Below are positions 1 through 5,093 of a stretch of 5,888 bases of DNA, piece by piece. Positions within the stretch are counted from its first letter, which is position 1; each line of letters starts with the position of its first letter. The DNA comes from Clostridiaceae bacterium (GTDB lineage Bacteria > Bacillota > Clostridia > DSM-8532), in NCBI GenBank assembly GCA_012842645.1, contig DUSJ01000106.1, positions 1-5,888 of the forward strand, read 5' to 3'. The notes below the pieces were generated by a model. The model was not told the origin of the DNA and made no database searches. It worked only from the letters and a program-made list of their open reading frames with translations. The position numbers and the translations under genes are program-made.

Positions 1-436
1 TCTCGGCCCGGGAAGCCTTTATACAAGCATAATACCGAACCTGCTTGTCGAGGAAATCGTTGAAGCAATAATTAGTTCGCGCGCCATAAAAGTGTACGTA
101 TGCAACATAATGACCCAGCCCGGCGAAACGGACGGCTATACGGTCTCGGACCATATCAGTGCCATAGACTTTCATGCAGGGCGCAGGATCATAGATATAT
201 GCGTAGCAAACAGAAGCAATATCAGGCCGGAAATACTTAAAAGGTATAATGACGACGGTTCTGACCAGGTTGAAATAGATTACGCTAAAATTAAAAGCAT
301 GGGAATACGGTTGATAGAGAAGGATATGGCGAGTTATAAAAATGACGTTGTAAGGCATAACTCGGATTTGCTGGCGCAAACGATCATGGATATCGCTAAA
401 AGTACGCTGATCATTCCAGGGAGGAAGCGGCATTGA
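1..436 (+). CDS. yvcK: YvcK family gluconeogenesis/morphogenesis factor, C-terminal part (5' end outside window)
   Basis: Reading from base 2, the frame is open from the window edge and gives 144 residues before TGA at 434-436. The visible part contains the family's hallmark blocks: GPGSLYTS at residues 2-9, NIMTQPGETDGY at 35-46 followed by SDH, and a terminal block around residues 110-131 with RHNS and a last helix. These belong to the CofD-like nucleotide-binding fold of YvcK, a cytoplasmic UDP-sugar-binding protein needed in Bacillus for growth on gluconeogenic carbon sources and for normal cell shape. The GTG at 92 is an internal valine, because strong family similarity continues upstream of it to the edge. 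The gene overlaps whiA by 4 nt, matching the conserved rapZ-yvcK-whiA order of Firmicutes; rapZ would lie just outside. The function is inferred from the family; the identification itself is firm. Confidence 0.95.
   Translation, partial: LGPGSLYTSIIPNLLVEEIVEAIISSRAIKVYVCNIMTQPGETDGYTVSDHISAIDFHAGRRIIDICVANRSNIRPEILKRYNDDGSDQVEIDYAKIKSMGIRLIEKDMASYKNDVVRHNSDLLAQTIMDIAKSTLIIPGRKRH
418..425 (+). promoter_or_regulatory. Ribosome binding site of whiA, inside the yvcK 3' end
   Basis: The purine run AGGGAGGA lies 7 nt upstream of the TTG at 433. It supports this unusual start codon, since no better ATG or GTG lies nearby in frame. Because the site and start sit inside the end of yvcK, with stop and start overlapping at 433-436, translation of whiA is probably coupled to yvcK. 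Confidence 0.75.
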
Positions 437-1371
437 CTTTTTCGCTCGAAATCAAAAAGGAACTCAGCAGGATAGAAGAGATAAATGACTGCTGCAAAAA
501 GTATGAGCTTGTCGGTCTGATGAGGGCGGGGATGTCCCTGAGAAAGCTGAACGGCAGGCCACGGCTTCTTTTTATTACCGAAAACGCTTCGCTTTCAAGA
601 CACGTTTTTTCACGGGTGAAGGAAATATATAAGGACAGTCCTGACGTTTTTATGCTCAAAACGCGCAGGTTCCGTTCCCATACTGTCTACCAGCTCGAGT
701 TTACCCGCCTGATGGAAGACGCTGTACACGATATTCTTGACGATATGGGCATAATCCTTACGGAAGACGGAACAGGTCTTAAGTACAAGCCGGTAAGCAT
801 TAAGAAGCGATGCTGCAGGAGAGCATACCTGCGGGGCGGATTCCTGGCCACAGGATCCATTTCCGATCCCGACAGGTCGTACCACCTGGAGATAACGTTT
901 CCCGACGACTTTCTTGCAGAGGAATATATAAAGTATTCAAAGGGATTTGGGATAGAGCCCAGGAAAATCATGCGCAAGGGACATACCGTGGTTTACCTGA
1001 AGGAAGGCCAGGAGATCGTTGATTTCCTGAATGTCATCGGTGCTCATGTCGCGCTTATGAAGCTTGAAAATATCAGGATAGTCAAGGATATGAGAAACCA
1101 GGTCAACCGGATAGTGAACTGCGAGACGGCAAATCTTGAAAAAACGGTCAATGCGGCTCTCCGCCAGGTTGACAATATAAAATATATAGCTGAAACAAAG
1201 GGGCTGGACAGCCTGCCCCCGACACTTCGCGAGATAGCAAGGCTGCGCCTTGAAAATCCTGATGTAAGCTTATCGGAACTCGGGCAGATGCTTAATCCGG
1301 CATTGTCAAAATCAGGCGTCAATCACAGGCTTAAAAGGATCGATGATATAGCCCGGAAACTCCGGACGTGA
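433..1371 (+). CDS. whiA: DNA-binding protein WhiA
   Basis: This complete 312-residue protein has the usual WhiA length. WhiA combines a degenerate LAGLIDADG homing-endonuclease-like fold in the N-terminal two thirds, without nuclease activity, with a C-terminal helix-turn-helix that binds DNA. Visible signatures are CCRRAYLRGGFLATGS at residues 127-142 followed by SDPDRSYHLE, the near-invariant NRIVNCETANLEKTVNAA at 225-242, and the C-terminal block LPPTLREIARLRLE (261-274) leading to the helix-turn-helix SLSELGQMLNPALSKSGVNH at 279-298. In Streptomyces WhiA controls sporulation septation; in Bacillus it influences cell division and chromosome segregation. The start is TTG, supported by a strong ribosome binding site and by the family-typical N-terminus FSLEIKKEL. 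The gene is likely cotranscribed with yvcK. Its stop lies one base from the stop of the opposing SDR gene. Confidence 0.97.
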   Translation: MTFSLEIKKELSRIEEINDCCKKYELVGLMRAGMSLRKLNGRPRLLFITENASLSRHVFSRVKEIYKDSPDVFMLKTRRFRSHTVYQLEFTRLMEDAVHDILDDMGIILTEDGTGLKYKPVSIKKRCCRRAYLRGGFLATGSISDPDRSYHLEITFPDDFLAEEYIKYSKGFGIEPRKIMRKGHTVVYLKEGQEIVDFLNVIGAHVALMKLENIRIVKDMRNQVNRIVNCETANLEKTVNAALRQVDNIKYIAETKGLDSLPPTLREIARLRLENPDVSLSELGQMLNPALSKSGVNHRLKRIDDIARKLRT

Positions 1372-1372
1372 A

Positions 1373-2128
1373 CTATTCCTCGTATATCATTTTTCGCGTC
1401 ATGCCGCCATCGACGATAAGGTTTATGCCAGTGACAAAATTATTCTCCCTGGCAGTAAGAAATAGACAGGCCCGCGCTATGTCATCCGGCTTTCCCACGC
1501 GCTTTGACAGGTGCTGTTCATGGTCGGTTTTCCTCAGCCTGGAGTAATCGCCGGTTTCGATCCAGCCCGGAGAAACAGCGTTCACGGTGATCCTGTCTTC
1601 GCTCAGTGAGGCGGCAAGCGCATGGGTTACAGCGACTATCCCGCCTTTCGAGGCTGCATAGGCTTCCGAATTGGGTTCTGACATGACAGCCCTTGTGGAG
1701 GCAATGTTGACTATCGCTCCGCCTTCACTGTTAAGCCGCATATATTTCGCGGCTTCCCTGGAACACAGGAATACGCTTCTTAAATTGGTATTTATGATGT
1801 TGTCCCACTCTTCAACCGTAAGTTCATATACAGGTCTGAAAACAGAAATGCCTGCATTGTTGATTAAAATATCAATATGACCATATGTTTTACAGGCTGT
1901 TTCCATCAGCCTGACAATATCTGTTTCAGACCTCACATCGGTTTGCACGAAGATGGCTTCGCCGCCGGTTTCCCTGATCCTGTCGGCGGTTTGCGTTCCC
2001 GCTTCTGCATTTATATCCGCGACGACCACATTGGCTCCTTTTTCCGCATACAGGAGGGCTATCCCTTTTCCGATCCCGCTGCCTGCTCCGGTTACGATAA
2101 CTGTTTTATTTGAAAAACACACTGCCAT
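1373..2128 (-). CDS. SDR family NAD(P)-dependent oxidoreductase
   Basis: This is a classical short-chain dehydrogenase/reductase of 251 residues, the normal length. Counting from the ATG at 2128, the motifs are the cofactor-binding TGAGSGIG (13-20), an acidic Asp38 at the end of the second strand (favours NAD over NADP), NNAG (90-93), catalytic Asn115, Ser144, Tyr157 and Lys161 (YxxxK), and SPGWIET (187-193). The C-terminus DGGMTRKMIYEE is typical of a clostridial subgroup often named glucose-1-dehydrogenase-like, but the substrate cannot be told from sequence. A GTG at 2131 directly precedes the ATG. The Shine-Dalgarno sequence (complement of 2133-2137) is 4 nt from the ATG and 1 nt from the GTG, so I prefer the ATG. 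The gene has its own likely promoter and stands alone between whiA and spoIIA, so it is probably monocistronic. Confidence 0.93.
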   Translation of the reverse strand: MAVCFSNKTVIVTGAGSGIGKGIALLYAEKGANVVVADINAEAGTQTADRIRETGGEAIFVQTDVRSETDIVRLMETACKTYGHIDILINNAGISVFRPVYELTVEEWDNIINTNLRSVFLCSREAAKYMRLNSEGGAIVNIASTRAVMSEPNSEAYAASKGGIVAVTHALAASLSEDRITVNAVSPGWIETGDYSRLRKTDHEQHLSKRVGKPDDIARACLFLTARENNFVTGINLIVDGGMTRKMIYEE

Positions 2129-2132
2129 CACA

Positions 2133-2137
2133 CTCCT
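2133..2137 (-). promoter_or_regulatory. Ribosome binding site of the SDR gene
   Basis: The minus strand reads AGGAG, then TGTG, then ATG. The GTG immediately before the ATG is only 1 nt from the site, too close for initiation. The ATG, at 4 nt, is also close but feasible. This decides the start at 2128 over 2131. Confidence 0.55.
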
Positions 2138-2153
2138 GATTCTTGCTTTTTAT

Positions 2154-2182
2154 ATTTTATCTCATATAACAAGCATTGTCAT
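2154..2182 (-). promoter_or_regulatory. Sigma-A-type promoter for the SDR gene
   Basis: On the minus strand, ATGACA (complement of 2177-2182, 5 of 6 to TTGACA) is followed after exactly 17 nt by TAAAAT (complement of 2154-2159, 5 of 6 to TATAAT). The predicted transcript would start near 2147, giving a leader of about 20 nt that carries the AGGAG. Position and spacing fit well, but no experiment supports it. Confidence 0.55.
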
Positions 2183-2259
2183 GATACGGTTCGGTACTGA
2201 TGAAAAGGCTTGCCTGAGATGTCATCCCAAACGGAATCCGGGGAAACTCCTGCCCAAAT

Positions 2260-2288
2260 AAAGGATTGATGCGGGAAATAAAGAAATT
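2260..2288 (+). promoter_or_regulatory. Candidate sigma-H promoter of the spoIIA operon
   Basis: In Bacillus the spoIIA operon is transcribed by sigma-H with Spo0A~P. Here AAAGGATTG at 2260-2268 fits the sigma-H -35 pattern (RnAGGAwww) except for the final base. After 11 nt, AAAGAAATT at 2280-2288 fits the -10 pattern (RnnGAATww) with one mismatch. The resulting start near 2295 leaves a very short leader before the AAGGAG at 2297. No convincing Spo0A box (TGTCGAA-like) was found upstream; the nearest is TGTCATG at 2178-2184, a weak match. Confidence 0.5.
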
Positions 2289-2296
2289 GATTATTT

Positions 2297-2308
2297 AAGG
2301 AGCTGAGG
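2297..2308 (+). promoter_or_regulatory. Double Shine-Dalgarno region of spoIIAA
   Basis: AAGGAG at 2297-2302 is 8 nt from the ATG at 2311 and 5 nt from the GTG at 2308. A second element, GAGG at 2305-2308 (reading on as GAGGTGAT), is 8 nt from the ATG at 2317. Three in-frame starts are therefore possible. The ATG at 2311 has the best placement and puts the phosphorylated serine at residue 58, as in Bacillus. Confidence 0.55.
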
Positions 2309-2310
2309 TG

Positions 2311-2625
2311 ATGCTGATGGACGTTAGGTTCAAAAGGGACGGCACTGCGCTTATCGCGTATATTGAAGGAGAAATTGATCATCACACTTCAAGGATACTC
2401 AGGGAAAGAATCGACAGCAAGTTTATTGTTGAGCCGGTCAAAAACCTTATCATGGATTTATCCCGTGTTACATTTATGGACAGCGCCGGTATCGGCTTTA
2501 TTCTGGGGAGAATGAAAAAGGTTTCAAGTATAGGCGGGGAAATGAGTATCAGGAACCCGAGACCAGAGATAATGAAAATGCTTAAGATGTCCCATATCGA
2601 CAGCCTGATCAAGCTGGACACCTGA
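2311..2625 (+). CDS. spoIIAA: Anti-sigma F factor antagonist SpoIIAA
   Basis: This 104-residue STAS-domain protein is slightly shorter than the 117 residues of Bacillus SpoIIAA, mainly at the C-terminus. Characteristic motifs are the GEIDHHT loop (residues 20-26) and FMDSAGIGFILGR (55-67), where Ser58 is the residue phosphorylated by SpoIIAB, and IGGEM (74-78). In its dephosphorylated form SpoIIAA attacks the SpoIIAB-SigF complex and frees SigF in the forespore; dephosphorylation needs SpoIIE, which is not in this window. It is the first gene of the spoIIA operon, with a candidate sigma-H promoter upstream. The start is uncertain among 2308, 2311 and 2317, affecting only the first three residues. 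Confidence 0.96.
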   Translation: MLMDVRFKRDGTALIAYIEGEIDHHTSRILRERIDSKFIVEPVKNLIMDLSRVTFMDSAGIGFILGRMKKVSSIGGEMSIRNPRPEIMKMLKMSHIDSLIKLDT

Positions 2626-2666
2626 GAAAAATCATTTCTATTCAATGTATTGAGAGGTTAGTAATT

Positions 2667-3095
2667 ATGCAGCCAGTAAACAGGATGAAAACTGAGTTCT
2701 TGAGCAAATCCTCGAACGAGGCATTTGCCCGCGTGGTGGCAGCTTCTTTCGTGGCGCAGGCAGATCCTTCCATTGATATCCTGGCCGATATAAGGACCGC
2801 TGTGTCAGAGGCCGTGACCAATGCGGTGATCCACGGATACGAGGAAAAAGAGGGGATCATCACCATGGAGTGCATCCTTTACCAGGACCATGTTGAGATT
2901 ATCATCGAGGATCACGGTAAAGGAATCGAGGATATCGAACAGGCAAGAATGCCTCTTTTCACGACACGCCCCGATCTTGAACGTTCGGGAATGGGTTTTA
3001 CGGTCATGGAAACCTTTATGGACAGCCTTGAGATCGAATCTGCGCCAGGAAAAGGAACCAAAATCCGAATGACAAAACAGTTGGTGTACAGGTAA
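2667..3095 (+). CDS. spoIIAB: Anti-sigma F factor and serine kinase SpoIIAB
   Basis: This complete 142-residue GHKL-type ATPase/kinase binds SigF as an inhibitor and phosphorylates SpoIIAA on its serine. The ATP pocket is intact: N-box SEAVTNAVIHG at 47-57 with Glu48 (catalytic base) and Asn52 (Mg2+ ligand), G1 box DHGKG at 82-86, ATP-lid region PLFTTRPDLERSGMGF at 96-111, and a final GKGT at 128-131. Arg22 in FARVV matches Bacillus Arg20, which contacts SigF. GAGAGG at 2652-2657 is an acceptable ribosome binding site 9 nt before the ATG. The gene lies 41 nt after spoIIAA and 5 nt before sigF, as expected for a single operon in which inhibitor and target are made together. Confidence 0.97.
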   Translation: MQPVNRMKTEFLSKSSNEAFARVVAASFVAQADPSIDILADIRTAVSEAVTNAVIHGYEEKEGIITMECILYQDHVEIIIEDHGKGIEDIEQARMPLFTTRPDLERSGMGFTVMETFMDSLEIESAPGKGTKIRMTKQLVYR

Positions 3096-3100
3096 GCCGT

Positions 3101-3835
3101 ATGAACAGCATGAATGATGATTCCCAGCTGGACCTTATTTTAAAGGCCCAAAGCGGCGACGCAAAAGCAAGGGAAACTATTATAGACAATAATACCGGCC
3201 TGGTATGGAGCGTTGTCAGGAGGTTCAAAAACCGCAATATTGAAACGGAGGATCTGTTCCAGATCGGCTGTATCGGGCTGATCAAGGCAGTTGATAAGTT
3301 CGATCCTTCGTTCAACGTGCGTTTTTCGACCTATGCAGTTCCCATGATCCTCGGCGAGATACGCCGCCACTTCAGGGACGACGGGGTAATCAAGGTCAGC
3401 AGGAGCCTGAAAGAACTGTCAATAAAGGCGAAGGAAGCAAGCGAAAAACTGGAGCAGGAATTGGGAAGGCCTCCGAGCATTAATGAACTTGCCGATTTCC
3501 TTGGTGAAGAGCCTGAAAATGTGGTCCATGCAATAGAAGCATCCCGCGTGCCGGACTCCCTGTTCCGGGAATTTGACGACGAGGACGGCGGGGAGAACCG
3601 ACTGATCGACAGGATCTCCTGCAGCGCGGATAATGACGAGGCAGACAGGGTCGAGAAAATATCCCTTTACAGCGCTCTCAGCCAACTGTCGAACAGGGAG
3701 AAGATAATAATCTGGATGCGTTATTATTCAGGGCAAACCCAGCAAAGCGTTGCAAAAAAGCTTGGCATATCGCAGGTACAGGTATCCAGGCTTGAAAAGA
3801 GAATACTGGAGACGCTGAAGAATAAGCTTAAATAA
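3101..3835 (+). CDS. sigF: RNA polymerase sporulation sigma factor SigF (SpoIIAC)
   Basis: This complete 244-residue sigma-70 family factor drives early forespore genes after asymmetric septation. Region 2 runs from about 30 to 95, with DLFQIGCIGLIKAVDKFDP (51-69) for core binding and RFSTYAVPMILGEIRRHFRD (74-93) for -10 melting and recognition. Region 3 covers about 100-150, beginning VSRSLKEL and containing GRPPSINELADFLG. Region 4 covers about 191-240, with the -35-binding helix-turn-helix SVAKKLGISQVQVSRLEKRI (216-235). These segments are highly similar to Bacillus SigF. The ATG at 3101 has a modest AGG site 8 nt upstream; another ATG at 3110 is possible. In many Clostridia spoVA genes follow, but they are absent here. 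No clear terminator hairpin is seen after the stop. Confidence 0.97.
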   Translation: MNSMNDDSQLDLILKAQSGDAKARETIIDNNTGLVWSVVRRFKNRNIETEDLFQIGCIGLIKAVDKFDPSFNVRFSTYAVPMILGEIRRHFRDDGVIKVSRSLKELSIKAKEASEKLEQELGRPPSINELADFLGEEPENVVHAIEASRVPDSLFREFDDEDGGENRLIDRISCSADNDEADRVEKISLYSALSQLSNREKIIIWMRYYSGQTQQSVAKKLGISQVQVSRLEKRILETLKNKLK

Positions 3836-3902
3836 ATGTATTGATCAATATTCCGCTTATATGGTTTATCAAACATTCATCCTTTTCTTCATCTAGATAG
3901 AG

Positions 3903-3911
3903 TGATATAAT
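3903..3911 (+). promoter_or_regulatory. Extended -10 promoter element in the sigF-orphan ORF spacer
   Basis: TGATATAAT is a perfect extended -10 (TGnTATAAT). The -35 region about 17 nt upstream (around 3883-3888) is only T-rich and unconvincing, which extended -10 promoters can tolerate. Transcription would begin near 3918, just upstream of AAGGAG at 3926. The last T of the element is also the first base of the TTG at 3911, so a transcript from this promoter could not use that start codon. Confidence 0.4.
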
Positions 3912-4246
3912 TGGAAAGTAATTTTAAGGAGCCTGACATCCTGTGTTTCGATGAGCCTGCTTCGGCTTTGGACCCTGAACTTACGGGAGACGGGCATCCT
4001 GAAGACAAGAAAGACTTTGAGGAGTCTGTCAAAAAGAGAATAGAGAACATGATCGCCGCTATGAATGAATTTACAGACAATAACCTGAACGCGAGCATAT
4101 GCATGGGCTATCACGATATCATTTATCTGGAAGACGGGAAGAGGGATTATTACTGGCATTATATTGAGGGCAGACAGGTCTCCGATATTGATGTCATGTA
4201 TTTTGAAAGATATGTTTTTGACCGTTACAGAGGTGTGTTCTGGTAA
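3911..4246 (+). CDS. Unrecognised small protein; N-terminus matches an ABC ATPase Walker B segment
   Basis: The open frame runs from a TTG directly after an in-frame TAA (3908-3910) to TAA at 4244-4246, giving 111 residues at most. Residues 6-26 look like an ABC ATPase Walker B and D-loop. The rest does not continue as an ABC protein: 31-55 is a charged, probably helical stretch and 67-111 is aromatic-rich (13 of 45 residues are Tyr, Phe or Trp), ending in Trp. I recognise no domain there, and there is no signal peptide or membrane segment. The start is doubtful: TTG has no good ribosome binding site and overlaps a -10 element; ATGs at 4052 and 4061 are alternatives giving 64 or 61 residues, also without a strong site. 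It may be a real small gene starting downstream, or a chimera left by a rearrangement. Function unknown. Confidence 0.5.
   Translation: MESNFKEPDILCFDEPASALDPELTGDGHPEDKKDFEESVKKRIENMIAAMNEFTDNNLNASICMGYHDIIYLEDGKRDYYWHYIEGRQVSDIDVMYFERYVFDRYRGVFW
3926..3988 (+). pseudogene. Fragment of an amino-acid-type ABC transporter ATPase (Walker B and D-loop)
   Basis: Twenty-one codons read as KEPDILCFDEP then ASALDPELTG. This closely matches the Walker B/D-loop of polar amino acid ABC ATPases (GlnQ type, usually xPDILxFDEPTSALDPELxGEV), with Ala in place of the usual Thr. Nothing upstream resembles a Walker A or the LSGGQ signature, and no His-loop block (VTHE) follows in any frame I checked. The most economical reading is a relic of a deleted or transferred ABC gene now fused in frame to other sequence. 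Chance resemblance is unlikely over this length, but the origin is inferred. Confidence 0.5.
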
Positions 4247-4270
4247 GGCACATTGTCACAAGGCCGATTA

Positions 4271-5074
4271 TTATGGCAATGTTGTCCCGTATAAAAAGTC
4301 TTCTATTGCCTTCATGGCTTTACGGTCATATTCCCTGGTGAACATGTGACCGGCGCCTTCGATTTCAAGATACCTGCATTTTCTGTATACTTCCCGGGCA
4401 TGTCTTGCATATGAAACATTTACTATCCTGTCGCATGTTCCGTGTACCAGGAGAACCGGACCTTCATACCCGCGGATCTCATCATAAATGTTCATATTTA
4501 TGACAGCCTTAGCATAGTCACCGCCAAGTTTCATTGGAAAATGGCTGATGATTTCAGGAATGTTTTCAGGATCGAACCTTGCGAACAGCATTCTGCCCCG
4601 ACGGGCATGGTCGGGAATACAGAAAGCAGGATAGAAGAGTATAAGATTTTTTATGCCATCCCTGAGCCTTGCGGCGGTCAATGCACAGACAAGGCCGCCC
4701 TGGCTGCAGCCCATCAGTGATATGTTTTTGGGGTCCACATCATTTCTTTGATTTACATGATCAATAACTGCCTTAAGATCTTCCACCTCTGTCAGGACAG
4801 TCATTTCTTCCTGCTTTCCATCACTGATGCTTCTTATGCCGCCACCGCAGAAATCAAAGGTGAACGCCGCCCATCCAAGCCCTGCCAGGAATTCGGCATA
4901 ATGTCTTACCATGCGTTGGCTGGTCATGAAGCCATGGCATATGATTATGGCAGGCAGGCTGCCCGGCTTTTTGCGAAACACATAGCCGCGAATGGTAAGA
5001 CTGCCGCGCTGGCAGGAAAAAGGCTGACGAGCAATTTCCATATCTTCATGTACCTTAGTTGTACCATTGTTCAT
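4271..5074 (-). CDS. Alpha/beta hydrolase, cinnamoyl/feruloyl esterase-like
   Basis: This complete 267-residue cytoplasmic serine hydrolase has no signal peptide. The motifs are HGF at 47-49 (oxyanion hole), FDFCGGG at 73-79, the nucleophile elbow GCSQGG at 122-127 with Ser124, acid Asp215 in HGTCDRIV (211-218), and His243 in GAGHMF (240-245), so the catalytic triad is complete. The block EEMTVLTEVEDLKAVIDHV (89-107) and the lid-like insert around 150-200 resemble the bacterial cinnamoyl/feruloyl esterases (Est1E, LJ0536 type), which release hydroxycinnamic acids from plant-derived esters. Related family members act on other esters or peptides, so substrate is unproven. The ribosome binding site (complement of 5077-5083, AGGTGAT) is 6 nt or less from the ATG, fitting this start. 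It follows the radical SAM gene by 19 nt and is probably in its operon. Confidence 0.88.
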   Translation of the reverse strand: MNNGTTKVHEDMEIARQPFSCQRGSLTIRGYVFRKKPGSLPAIIICHGFMTSQRMVRHYAEFLAGLGWAAFTFDFCGGGIRSISDGKQEEMTVLTEVEDLKAVIDHVNQRNDVDPKNISLMGCSQGGLVCALTAARLRDGIKNLILFYPAFCIPDHARRGRMLFARFDPENIPEIISHFPMKLGGDYAKAVINMNIYDEIRGYEGPVLLVHGTCDRIVNVSYARHAREVYRKCRYLEIEGAGHMFTREYDRKAMKAIEDFLYGTTLP

Positions 5075-5093
5075 ATGATCACCTAACCAATGA

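Noticed and set aside
92..436. A separate 114-residue gene starting at GTG 92
   Set aside because: YvcK family sequence (GPGSLYTS and following) continues upstream in the same frame to the window edge, so this GTG is an internal valine.
466..480. A 15-base direct repeat shared with 4625-4639 (AGCAGGATAGAAGAG)
   Set aside because: The copies lie inside whiA and antisense within the hydrolase gene, with no further similarity on either side and no third copy. Most likely coincidence of purine-rich sequence.
610..1322. Antisense open frames across whiA and similar ones across spoIIA, SDR, hydrolase and radical SAM genes
   Set aside because: They lie opposite well-identified genes, show no family resemblance, and have no ribosome binding sites or promoters of note; they reflect the codon use of the real genes.
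433..1371. LAGLIDADG-like fold as a homing endonuclease or intein
   Set aside because: The protein is a normal full-length WhiA, in which this fold is a structural, non-nuclease domain, in its conserved place after yvcK.
3836..3910. Sigma-F or sigma-G promoter for the small ORF after sigF
   Set aside because: No pair fitting the forespore -35 (GwATA) and -10 (GGnnAnAnTR) patterns at proper spacing was found in this spacer.
4118..4141. IIYLEDGK (residues 70-77 of the small ORF) as the end of an ABC ATPase (compare VIFMDGGK)
   Set aside because: The distance from the Walker B part is about 11 residues too long and the expected VTHE His-loop is missing, so the similarity is too weak to extend the ABC fragment.
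4250..4282. Inverted repeat ACATTG/CAATGT as a terminator between the convergent ORF and hydrolase gene
   Set aside because: The stem is only 6 AT-rich base pairs with a 21-nt loop and no U-tract in either direction; too weak to call.
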